A DNA stretch of 5,597 nt from Cytophagaceae bacterium (GTDB lineage: Bacteria; Bacteroidota; Bacteroidia; Cytophagales; Spirosomataceae): positions 1 through 5,597 of the forward strand of contig JAIXRT010000063.1 of assembly GCA_027485075.1 (NCBI GenBank), written 5' to 3'. A program made the position numbers and the translations under genes. Position 1 is the first letter of the stretch, and the number at the start of each line of letters is the position of its first letter. Of this stretch, positions 1-5,597 are shown one piece after another. Below the pieces are notes generated by a model, which ran no database searches, was not told where the DNA came from, and saw only the letters and a program-made list of their open reading frames with translations.

Positions 1-864
1 AATTTGGGTCGTAAAATATTGATCTACTCCCCATGAATATTCGGGAGAAACGCCAGGATTCGTGGTATTACGAACATCCAATGTGTTAGGTGCCACACGA
101 AGCGTCGAACGATTCGTATAAAAACTTGTCGCAGCAGCAATCTCGTTCCGATTATCAGATACATCATCCAAATAATCACTAAACGCCACACGATGCATAA
201 GTTCAAATGATACGTCAAAATCATCCGTTAAGCGGTACCGAAAACCCACACCCACCGGTAAGGCTAGTCCCACCAAACTATATGTATTGCCTTCCGATGG
301 CGTATTTTGCCCATGTAAACTAATCCAATCTCCTCTCATGACCGTTCCATTAGACACATAAGCATCTTTTCGAGCCATAGGATCATGCGAATAGGCCGCA
401 ATCCCAGCCATAATGTATGGCGAAAACTGAGGTCGTTTACGAATGAATTCTTTATTCCCCATCAATTCAAAAACACCCAAAATGGTCAATTCCTTCAAAT
501 CATTCTTGAAATGTAAATTCCGATAATAACTACCCGCAAAATCTCCAGTTTGATCAAAATAATTGTCATCCCCCGCCAGGCGCACATACGACAAGCCAAA
601 ACGTGCACTAAAATTTTTCGAAAAATGACGGGTAAATTGGGCACCTAAATTCCATCGCATGGATTGAATACCCACCTGGGTTAAACCTCCCAAAGGTGCT
701 AAATCCCCCACATAATTGGTCGACCCTACTCCTAACGAAACAGAGGAATGGGCATCAAATTTGTCTACGTACCGACCATCCCGTTGACCTAAGAACCAAA
801 ACGGGTTTTGAGCCATCGATGGAAGTCCGATCAACCATAAACATACCAGCAAAAATAAACGCAT
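1..864 (-). CDS. DUF6089 (PorG-type) outer membrane beta-barrel protein, 3' end off the window
   Basis: The frame is open for 288 codons from ATG at 864 to the left edge, so the C-terminus is missing. Residues 1-18 form a signal peptide (MRLFLLVCLWLIGLPSMA, likely cut before Q19). The mature part alternates short hydrophobic and polar stretches with Gly and aromatic residues, as in outer membrane barrels. SVSLGVGSTNYVGDLAP (41-57), the strands at 70-95 and FSPYIMAGIAAYSHDP (147-162) resemble the DUF6089 family, which includes the T9SS component PorG. PorG is known as an outer membrane protein linked to the PorK/PorN ring; whether this copy does that job is inference. An in-frame ATG at 924 would add 20 residues, but would bury the signal peptide and lies at the downstream edge of a promoter-like TACCTTTG, so 864 is preferred. 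No Shine-Dalgarno sits close to 864, which is normal in this phylum. It follows the DUF1501 gene by 93 bases. Confidence 0.8.
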   Translation of the reverse strand, partial: MRLFLLVCLWLIGLPSMAQNPFWFLGQRDGRYVDKFDAHSSVSLGVGSTNYVGDLAPLGGLTQVGIQSMRWNLGAQFTRHFSKNFSARFGLSYVRLAGDDNYFDQTGDFAGSYYRNLHFKNDLKELTILGVFELMGNKEFIRKRPQFSPYIMAGIAAYSHDPMARKDAYVSNGTVMRGDWISLHGQNTPSEGNTYSLVGLALPVGVGFRYRLTDDFDVSFELMHRVAFSDYLDDVSDNRNEIAAATSFYTNRSTLRVAPNTLDVRNTTNPGVSPEYSWGVDQYFTTQI

Positions 865-892
865 GTTGTAAAAATTTGATGAATAACGAACC

Positions 893-917
893 AAAAGAGG
901 ATTTGTTGCCTCCTTTT
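893..917 (-). other. Imperfect hairpin between DUF1501 and DUF6089 genes (weak terminator or leader structure)
   Basis: On the minus strand AAAAGGAGG (917-909) can pair with CCTCTTTT (900-893) across an 8-base loop, with one bulged G. The right arm ends in four T and then GG, so it is at best a weak intrinsic terminator. It lies about 29 bases upstream of the DUF6089 start. It also holds GGAGG, the only strong Shine-Dalgarno-like string in this gap, but about 45 bases from the start and so too far to serve it directly. Confidence 0.3.
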
Positions 918-924
918 GAATCAT

Positions 925-954
925 CAAAGGTAAGAAATTATGCTTGGCCGTGAA
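925..954 (-). promoter_or_regulatory. Candidate Bacteroidota-type promoter for the DUF6089 gene
   Basis: The minus strand reads TACCTTTG at 932-925, an exact match to the Bacteroidota -7 consensus TAnnTTTG. Nineteen bases upstream is TTC (954-952) in place of the expected -33 TTG, inside a T-rich stretch. Transcription from here would give a leader of roughly 55 bases before the ATG at 864, containing the hairpin at 893-917. The gene could equally be read through from DUF1501. Confidence 0.35.
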
Positions 955-957
955 AAA

Positions 958-2499
958 TTAATCATTTTGAATCTGAATGCTACGTGTCAATCGACCACCG
1001 CGCTGATTTTGCAAACTCAAAATATAATGTCCGGATGCAAACAATGAACCCTCTAGCGTAAGTGCATAAGAACCCACTGCACGTTTGCCTTCAAACAAGT
1101 TCTGCATTAAGCGACCTTGCATGTCATAAACACCTAATGAAATAGTAGCCTCCTCAAAAATACCATATTGAATCAAGGCAGATTGACGAATTGGATTAGG
1201 CCACGGAACCAATAATTCCATCGTAACTTGTTCTGGCATTCCCTCAATCGAGTTCTTGTAAATCGGTAAGCGCTCAAAGGTCGACTGGAAAATCGCCGCC
1301 GTACGTACATTGTCTAAGCCTAAGTGATCCCGTAAAACTGTGCTATACACTTGGCGGTAATCGTATTTAAACTTGATATCACCATTAGCATCAACCGATT
1401 TTAAATCTGGATTAGCACCTATAATTCCTCCCCGTACCGTCTTTCCTATCACAAACATTGGAGCCGCCGTTCCATGATCAGTACCCAGGGTACCATTTTG
1501 ATTAATACGTCTACCAAACTCCGAAAAGGTCATCACACTTATTTGATCAGCCAAATTCTGATTCGTCATGTCTGTTTGAAATGTACTAACTGCCTCAGAA
1601 ATGGTCTTCCACAAATTAGCATGTTGCGTTAATTGATTCGCATGCGTATCAAAACCGCCAATATTAACGAGATAAACTGGCGTCGTCAATCCACCAGCAA
1701 TCAATCTAGACACGATTCCAAGTTGTCTACCTAAACCTGTAGTCGGGTAGGTTAATGAATTTTTTCCTTTAGTCGCACTCGCCTGAATCACGTTGGCAAA
1801 TTGAATCGAAGAAGCCGCTACCTGCTTCAAAAAGCCTAACTCGTCGCCGGCTTGCGTCGCGGGTGGAGCATCCGTGTCCGCCGTAGCACCACTCACCAAT
1901 TGATAAAACTGGTTCGGGTCTTCAAAAACAGTACCAAAACGACCCACATCCGACTGTAAAGCAAGCGATTCCACCGAACCAAGTTGAATGGCCATCGGAT
2001 GCTTTGGCATTTGAATGGGGAAATTAGGGTATTGCGTCATTAAATAACGACCAGCCCAGCCCTCTTCCCACATGACATTAGCCGCTGAACCTGTATTCCA
2101 AATATCCGTTGCTCGAAAATGCGAACGATTCGGATTTGGGTACCCTATATTTTGTGCAATCGCAACATGCCCCGCGTCATATAACTTTTTGATTCCCACC
2201 ATGGAGGGATGCAGATACATGTCTTGATCTAACTTTAATGCATTTGTTTTTTGAATCGCAATATTCGGTCGGGCTGCATAGTATAAATCATCCTCACCAG
2301 GAATCACCGTATTCAATCCGTCATTTCCTCCGCCCAATTGAATGATCACCAAAATCTTACCTGGCTCAGCCTGCCCTGCATAGGCAGCAGGAATCTGCGC
2401 AAATGCTTTTCCAGGCATAGAAGCAATGCCAAATGACACACCACCAGACAAAATTGCCATGGATTGTAAAAATGATTGCCGACTGATCTTCTTTTTCAT
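958..2499 (-). CDS. DUF1501 family exported protein with C-terminal T9SS type A sorting domain
   Basis: 513 residues. DUF1501 proteins belong to the alkaline phosphatase/sulfatase-like superfamily; the activity is not known. Residues 1-34 are a Tat-like signal: SRQSFLQ (6-12) matches S-R-R-x-F-L-K except that the second Arg is Gln, then a hydrophobic stretch and a likely AFA-Q cut at 34/35. Family motifs follow: IQLGGGNDGLNTVIP (53-67), RSHFRATDIW (125-134), GGFDTHANQ (281-289), SEFGRR (326-331) and TDHGTAAP (340-347). The Asp and His residues in NDG, DTH and DHG are the likely metal-site ligands (inference). Residues about 425-513 are a beta-sandwich tail with PWPNP (432-436), YDMQGR (458-463) and LFASGHYILSLQ (485-496), typical of T9SS cargo that is cleaved and exported across the outer membrane. 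The start is two bases after the DUF1800 stop (TAA GG ATG), with AAGG as the only ribosome-binding hint, which suggests translational coupling. Sure of the family and tail, not of the function. Confidence 0.93.
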   Translation of the reverse strand: MKKKISRQSFLQSMAILSGGVSFGIASMPGKAFAQIPAAYAGQAEPGKILVIIQLGGGNDGLNTVIPGEDDLYYAARPNIAIQKTNALKLDQDMYLHPSMVGIKKLYDAGHVAIAQNIGYPNPNRSHFRATDIWNTGSAANVMWEEGWAGRYLMTQYPNFPIQMPKHPMAIQLGSVESLALQSDVGRFGTVFEDPNQFYQLVSGATADTDAPPATQAGDELGFLKQVAASSIQFANVIQASATKGKNSLTYPTTGLGRQLGIVSRLIAGGLTTPVYLVNIGGFDTHANQLTQHANLWKTISEAVSTFQTDMTNQNLADQISVMTFSEFGRRINQNGTLGTDHGTAAPMFVIGKTVRGGIIGANPDLKSVDANGDIKFKYDYRQVYSTVLRDHLGLDNVRTAAIFQSTFERLPIYKNSIEGMPEQVTMELLVPWPNPIRQSALIQYGIFEEATISLGVYDMQGRLMQNLFEGKRAVGSYALTLEGSLFASGHYILSLQNQRGGRLTRSIQIQND

Positions 2500-2501
2500 C
2501 C

Positions 2502-3872
2502 TTAATTCAATTGAAATTCGGGCATCCGCATCATCGCTTTTAATAAACGCGCGATACGCACATCTGCCTGGGCTGTATTCGTTGACCAGTTGGCCGCAAT
2601 CGTTCCTTCCAACATCGTCTCCAGCAAAAAGCTTCGCTTAGCGTCTGAAATTGGAAATAAAATAAACAAATCAATAAGTTGGTTGACAAAAGCAACGGCC
2701 TTTTCACACGTTGAAAAGGTACGTGCATATATCAAAGGATTTAATTTTCCTGTTACATTGACACCATTATAGCGCTTGCCTGAGAGCAATGAGTCTGTAA
2801 ATCCTCCCCGATGTGAATAGGTGGTTGAACTAATCCACTCACGCTGTCCGGGCCAACCAGCCACATCGGGCGGTTGGAATAACTGCATTTGCAACATCCG
2901 CGCTAGCTCAAACGCATTGTTCCAATCAGGCACAGGAATTTGCAAAAGTTTCAAGGCACCAATTATTAATTCTTGTGGATCCTTAATGCGGCTTGCTAAA
3001 ATACTTGGCTTATAAAATTCATCCGAAAGCAATAAAAAACGAAACAGAGGTTTCAACTCATAATTATTTGCCCGAAATACGTCTGCCATTTTTTTAACAA
3101 AAACTTCATCCGCTTTGTAGTATACGAAATTTTGATAAATCTTTCGGCAGATAAATTCGGCTGTTTGTTTTTGCTCGAATATTAGGTCGACAAGCGTATT
3201 CACATTAAACTTGGCTGTTTTACCAAGTATGGTCAGTGATGCATTGGTGTAGGAACGAGCTGGATCATAGGTAACGGTTAAACCACGTACTTGATATCCA
3301 GAAAGTGCCTTGGCAGCTTGCTTGACATCGTTTTCTGAATAATTACCAATACCGATCGTAAATAATTCCAACAATTCCCGACCATAATTTTCATTGGGCG
3401 CTGCTCCACGGCTATTATTACCATCGAGGTAAATCAACATCGTCGGATCTATACTGATTTCTTTAACCAGCTGTTTAAAATTGCCCAAGGCAAATTTTCT
3501 AAACAACTGATTTTGTTGGTACATATATTGAGGATAATTCACCTTATCCCGCTCACAAGCGAAATGATTATGTAAGAATAGAACAATCTTCTCTTGCATG
3601 TTTAACCCTTGTGTGTACATGCGTTTGTTCCACCACTGGGTTAGCTCCGTATACCAGCGTCCAGCATCACCCGAATCTTGTTGCGCCTGCGCTGGAGTGA
3701 GTGAAACCCATGCATTAGGAGGAGCAGGAAGAGGTAATGGGGCTAAAATGGCTTGATCAACGAGGGACTCCAATGAGCCATAGCCCATCGCTTTTTCATA
3801 GTCATTCGACGAAAAACCGAATAAAGATCTAGATAAAAGATGTCTGATGTTTGATGCAGTTGCGCCAGGCAT
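2502..3872 (-). CDS. DUF1800 family protein
   Basis: 456 residues, near full length for the family. Recognisable motifs in order are RHLLSRSLFGFS (10-21), KIVLFLHNHFA (95-105), ENYGRELLELFTIG (161-174) with the following NDVKQAAKALSGY (181-193), FICRKIYQNFVY (240-251), SDEFY (283-287), KDPQELIIGAL (297-307), QPPDVAGWPG (333-342) and RMPEF at the end (449-453). The family is widespread, is usually next to a DUF1501 gene, and has no established biochemical role. The start is well fixed: an in-frame TAA lies only three codons upstream of ATG 3872, and a good promoter lies just before it. No signal peptide or membrane helix is visible, although the partner protein is clearly exported. The gene ends two bases before DUF1501, so the two are cotranscribed. 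I infer that they act on the same process. Confidence 0.92.
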   Translation of the reverse strand: MPGATASNIRHLLSRSLFGFSSNDYEKAMGYGSLESLVDQAILAPLPLPAPPNAWVSLTPAQAQQDSGDAGRWYTELTQWWNKRMYTQGLNMQEKIVLFLHNHFACERDKVNYPQYMYQQNQLFRKFALGNFKQLVKEISIDPTMLIYLDGNNSRGAAPNENYGRELLELFTIGIGNYSENDVKQAAKALSGYQVRGLTVTYDPARSYTNASLTILGKTAKFNVNTLVDLIFEQKQTAEFICRKIYQNFVYYKADEVFVKKMADVFRANNYELKPLFRFLLLSDEFYKPSILASRIKDPQELIIGALKLLQIPVPDWNNAFELARMLQMQLFQPPDVAGWPGQREWISSTTYSHRGGFTDSLLSGKRYNGVNVTGKLNPLIYARTFSTCEKAVAFVNQLIDLFILFPISDAKRSFLLETMLEGTIAANWSTNTAQADVRIARLLKAMMRMPEFQLN

Positions 3873-3889
3873 AGAAATATGTTATAACG

Positions 3890-3919
3890 CAAATATAAAA
3901 GTCAGAACCGAATAATCAA
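3890..3919 (-). promoter_or_regulatory. Bacteroidota-type promoter for the DUF1800-DUF1501 operon
   Basis: The minus strand carries TTG at 3919-3917, exactly 19 bases, then TATATTTG at 3897-3890. This matches the Bacteroidota sigma consensus TTG-N19-21-TAnnTTTG in both elements. Transcription would begin near 3885, giving a leader of only about a dozen bases before the ATG at 3872. The -33 element falls inside the left arm of the inverted repeat at 3911-3932, so a protein bound to that repeat would block or contact the polymerase. Confidence 0.6.
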
Positions 3920-3932
3920 CTAATTGATTATT
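3911..3932. repeat. Perfect AT-rich inverted repeat over the DUF1800 promoter and the upstream stop codon
   Basis: AATAATCAA (3911-3919) and TTGATTATT (3924-3932) are exact reverse complements separated by CTAA. The repeat covers the stop codon of the membrane protein gene and the -33 box of the DUF1800 promoter. On the plus strand it runs into a T tract (3931-3937) and resembles an intrinsic terminator, but the stem is nearly all A-T and no plus-strand gene needs one. On the minus strand, where the genes are, no T tract follows. An operator is therefore as plausible as a hairpin. Confidence 0.5.
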
Positions 3933-4401
3933 TTTTTAACAACTTGATAATCAATATCGTATCGGGTTTGGCGAAGCGTGTGACACGAACTGAGAGACTA
4001 CCAGCCTCTTTTTTTAACCGCATCGGAACGGCTACCTGATCGAAAAAATTAGGATCCGCTAAATACAAGTCGATTTTTTTACGGGTATCTCCTTTTTCCT
4101 TGACAACCAAAATGTAATGGATTTCATTTTTATTAGAGGCATCCGCGTATTTCTTTCGAATCGCTCCATCTAATGTCAACTCTGTCAATTCATCTGGTGT
4201 ATCGTATAATTTTTCAGCCCAAAGTTGAGGCAAATAAATTTGTGCCACCATCATCACCGCTACAATAGCAAAAAGATAGGTCGAAAAATTCTTTCCTGAA
4301 TCCGCTGATCCCGAGGAAGCCCCCCCCATCATGTTGCCGAAAATGGGCATTTTTAGCTTTTTGCGTGGAGCACGACGCGGAGGTACGGGATGATCAGCCA
4401 T
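3928..4401 (-). CDS. Unrecognised single-pass membrane protein, 157 residues
   Basis: I do not recognise a family. From M1 (4401) the protein has a Pro- and Arg/Lys-rich N-terminus (PPRRAPRKKLK, 7-17), a Gly/Ser linker (MMGGASSGS, 24-32), one hydrophobic helix at about 41-57 (YLFAIVAVMMVAQIYL), then a charged soluble domain of about 95 residues that looks alpha/beta and ends in LIIKLLKK. The positive N-terminus suggests it faces the cytoplasm, with the C-terminal domain in the periplasm (inference). The arrangement recalls the short membrane-anchored domain at the N-terminus of FtsH proteases, but the match is too weak to name. The frame also opens at ATG 4446, adding MRVKLFCFACQLKIP; I prefer 4401 because the hydrophilic N-terminus is more coherent, but this is unproven. 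A run of eight G on the coding strand lies at 4327-4320. The gene is divergent from secA and 55 bases upstream of DUF1800, which has its own promoter. Confidence 0.7.
   Translation of the reverse strand: MADHPVPPRRAPRKKLKMPIFGNMMGGASSGSADSGKNFSTYLFAIVAVMMVAQIYLPQLWAEKLYDTPDELTELTLDGAIRKKYADASNKNEIHYILVVKEKGDTRKKIDLYLADPNFFDQVAVPMRLKKEAGSLSVRVTRFAKPDTILIIKLLKK
3944..3954. repeat. Second palindrome with the same half-site, TTGATAATCAA
   Basis: TTGAT-A-ATCAA is a perfect odd palindrome inside the last codons of the membrane protein gene. Its ATAATCAA (3947-3954) repeats 3912-3919 exactly, 35 bases apart, and matches the complement of TTGATTAT at 3924-3931. Three copies in 43 bases suggests a binding site cluster, although AT-rich coding sequence for Ile and Lys could produce it by chance. 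Confidence 0.35.
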
Positions 4402-4494
4402 GGGAATCTTTAATTGACATGCAAAACAAAACAATTTCACACGCAAATTCTCAAAAAAAATGGATTAATTATTCGAACATAGCACGGATAAAAA

Positions 4495-4524
4495 TTCAAA
4501 TTGGTAAATTGCATTTTAAATTTT
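4495..4524 (+). promoter_or_regulatory. Weak candidate promoter for secA
   Basis: TAAATTTT (4517-4524) matches the Bacteroidota -7 consensus TAnnTTTG except for the last base. Nineteen bases upstream is TTC (4495-4497) instead of TTG. Transcription would start near 4530, just at the dyad 4531-4542. The spacing is right, but the region is AT-rich, so this is only a candidate. I found no equally good match on the minus strand for the divergent membrane protein gene. Confidence 0.3.
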
Positions 4525-4530
4525 CACCAA

Positions 4531-4542
4531 GCCTAGGTAGGC
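4531..4542 (+). promoter_or_regulatory. Short dyad in the secA leader, GCCTA-GG-TAGGC
   Basis: GCCTA (4531-4535) and TAGGC (4538-4542) are exact reverse complements around two G. The dyad ends ten bases before the secA ATG and is a GC-rich island in an otherwise AT-rich spacer. It could be a protein binding site or the stem of a small RNA structure. The second arm contains the only AGG (4539-4541) that could act as a ribosome-binding site. Two-base loops are poor in RNA, so a DNA site is somewhat more likely. Confidence 0.3.
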
Positions 4543-4552
4543 ACTGTTATTC

Positions 4553-5597
4553 ATGTTTTCGATACTAAGCAAAACCGTTACAAAGATATTTGGTACTAAG
4601 TCGGACCGCGACATCAAAGCGATCCTTCCGATTGTTGACAAAATTAAAGAAGCCTACGCCCAGCTGCATACTATTTCAGATGATGCACTTCGGGGCAAAT
4701 CCATTGAATTCAAGCAACGTATTGCCGATTTCCTTTCAGCGATCGATACGCAAATCAGCGAATTACATACGCAAGGAATGGCCACAGCAGATGTGGATGA
4801 GAAAGAGACATTTTTCCAACAAATCGATAAATTAAACGAGGAGCGCAACAAGCAATTGGAAATTGTGCTTTTAGAGATTTTACCAGAGGCTTTTGCCGTC
4901 GTGAAGGAAACGGCGCGTCGGTTAACTGAAAATAAGAAATTAGTCGTTACAGCTACGATTGAAGATAAATTTATCGCCTCAAAAAAGGCGAATGTGGTGA
5001 TTGAGGGGGATAAGGCTATTTGGCATAATCAGTGGTTAGCAGCCGGCAATCAAATCACTTGGGAAATGGTGCATTACGATGTGCAGCTGATCGGTGGTAT
5101 CGTATTGCATCAAGGTAAAATATCTGAAATGGGAACGGGAGAAGGCAAGACTTTAGTGTCTACCTTACCTACCTATCTAAATGCATTAGCAGGCCGAGGT
5201 GTACATATCGTTACGGTCAATGATTATTTGGCCAAACGTGACTCCGAATGGAATGCTCCATTATTTGAGTTTCATGGCTTGAAAGTGGATTGCATTGATA
5301 AACATGAGCCGAATACGGAGGAGCGCCGACAAGCCTACATGGCGGATATTACGTATGGTACTAACAATGAGTTTGGTTTTGATTACTTACGTGATAATAT
5401 GGCGCGAAGCCTGGAAGATCAGGTACAAAGACCACACCATTTTGCGATGGTAGATGAGGTCGATTCCGTATTGATTGACGATGCACGTACACCATTAATT
5501 ATTTCTGGTCCGATACCCAAAGGTGATGAGCAGGAGTTTGAGACGTTCCAACCGCGCGTTCATAAGTTGGTGGAAGCTCAAAAACAAATCGTACAAA
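4553..5597 (+). CDS. secA: SecA, preprotein translocase ATPase, 3' end off the window
   Basis: SecA is the cytoplasmic ATPase that pushes unfolded preproteins through SecYEG. The 348 residues present cover the N-terminal region and most of the first nucleotide-binding domain. Key motifs are [13 protein letters not shown] (112-124), [18 protein letters not shown] (172-189), Walker A GTGEGKT (194-200), [10 protein letters not shown] (221-230), [16 protein letters not shown] (267-282) and Walker B DEVDS (301-305) followed by [15 protein letters not shown]. Walker A lies about 90 residues later than in E. coli SecA (GTGEGKT near 103-109). Extra residues precede EAFAVV and a further 45 or so sit between RRL and MVHYDVQL, including [15 protein letters not shown]. 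Both are usual in Bacteroidota SecA, which is around 1100 residues long. The start at 4553 gives [23 protein letters not shown], the expected N-terminus with its SDRD motif. The gene is alone on the plus strand here and should encode the only essential housekeeping function in the window. Confidence 0.97.
   Translation, partial: MFSILSKTVTKIFGTKSDRDIKAILPIVDKIKEAYAQLHTISDDALRGKSIEFKQRIADFLSAIDTQISELHTQGMATADVDEKETFFQQIDKLNEERNKQLEIVLLEILPEAFAVVKETARRLTENKKLVVTATIEDKFIASKKANVVIEGDKAIWHNQWLAAGNQITWEMVHYDVQLIGGIVLHQGKISEMGTGEGKTLVSTLPTYLNALAGRGVHIVTVNDYLAKRDSEWNAPLFEFHGLKVDCIDKHEPNTEERRQAYMADITYGTNNEFGFDYLRDNMARSLEDQVQRPHHFAMVDEVDSVLIDDARTPLIISGPIPKGDEQEFETFQPRVHKLVEAQKQIVQ

Noticed and set aside
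24..224. A 66-residue open frame on the minus strand
   Set aside because: It lies in another frame inside the DUF6089 coding region, which is open throughout with a signal peptide and barrel-like pattern. The short product has no start signal or family resemblance.
865..924. Longer start of the DUF6089 protein at ATG 924
   Set aside because: It would place 20 hydrophilic residues before a typical signal peptide, and it directly abuts a -7 box, so the transcript would begin after it.
696..953. An 85-residue open frame on the plus strand
   Set aside because: It is antisense to the DUF6089 N-terminus and its leader, with a composition that looks like a shadow frame and no promoter.
2426..3015. 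Several short open frames on both strands within the DUF1800/DUF1501 region
   Set aside because: All overlap two long, strongly motif-supported genes in other frames and show no signals of their own.
3911..3937. Intrinsic terminator on the plus strand (inverted repeat plus T tract)
   Set aside because: The stem is almost entirely A-T and there is no plus-strand gene upstream of it. The T tract is the complement of Lys codons in the membrane protein gene.
4402..4446. Longer start of the membrane protein at ATG 4446
   Set aside because: It would add MRVKLFCFACQLKIP ahead of a hydrophilic basic N-terminus. The added part looks like translated spacer, though it cannot be excluded from sequence alone.
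4365..4851. Short frames around the start of secA on both strands
   Set aside because: One spans the divergent spacer with Asn/Lys/Ser-rich noise; the others are out-of-frame or antisense to a clear SecA N-terminus.
1..5597. Mobile element, CRISPR array or phage remnant
   Set aside because: No transposase or integrase motifs, no spaced direct repeats and no terminal inverted repeats were seen, and gene content is that of an ordinary chromosome.

Overview
The window comes from a member of the Bacteroidota, probably from the Cytophagales side of the phylum. The phylum call rests on four things: a type IX secretion (T9SS) type A sorting domain on an exported protein, a DUF6089 (PorG-type) outer membrane protein, a SecA with the insertions before Walker A typical of this phylum, and promoter-like sequences of the form TTG-N19-TAnnTTTG. 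The order is a guess. The DNA is moderately AT-rich. I see no tRNA, rRNA, CRISPR array, transposon or attachment site.

Layout. Four genes lie on the minus strand, transcribed from about 4401 towards 1. The first is a 157-residue single-pass membrane protein of unknown function (3928-4401). Next come a DUF1800 protein (2502-3872) and, two bases later, a DUF1501 protein with a T9SS tail (958-2499). Last is a DUF6089 outer membrane beta-barrel protein, cut by the left edge (1-864). On the plus strand, secA starts at 4553 and runs off the right edge. The 151 bases between the membrane protein start and the secA start form a divergent control region. There is no gene-free stretch over 300 bases.

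How the genes fit together. DUF1800 and DUF1501 are a recurrent gene pair of unknown biochemical role. Here they are almost certainly translated from one message, and the best promoter in the window sits just before DUF1800. The DUF1501 protein is built to cross the inner membrane and then be exported and anchored by the T9SS. The DUF6089 protein belongs to the family of the T9SS component PorG. SecA is the housekeeping motor that delivers proteins to the periplasm. The shared theme is the cell envelope and protein export, but only secA has a well-established function.

Points worth a second look: a Tat-like signal with Gln in place of the second Arg on the DUF1501 protein; a DUF1800 partner with no visible export signal; TTGATTAT half-sites around the DUF1800 promoter; a run of eight G in the membrane protein gene; and a short dyad just before the secA start. 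None of these proves a new system; the DUF1800/DUF1501/DUF6089 cluster is the best candidate for undescribed biology.
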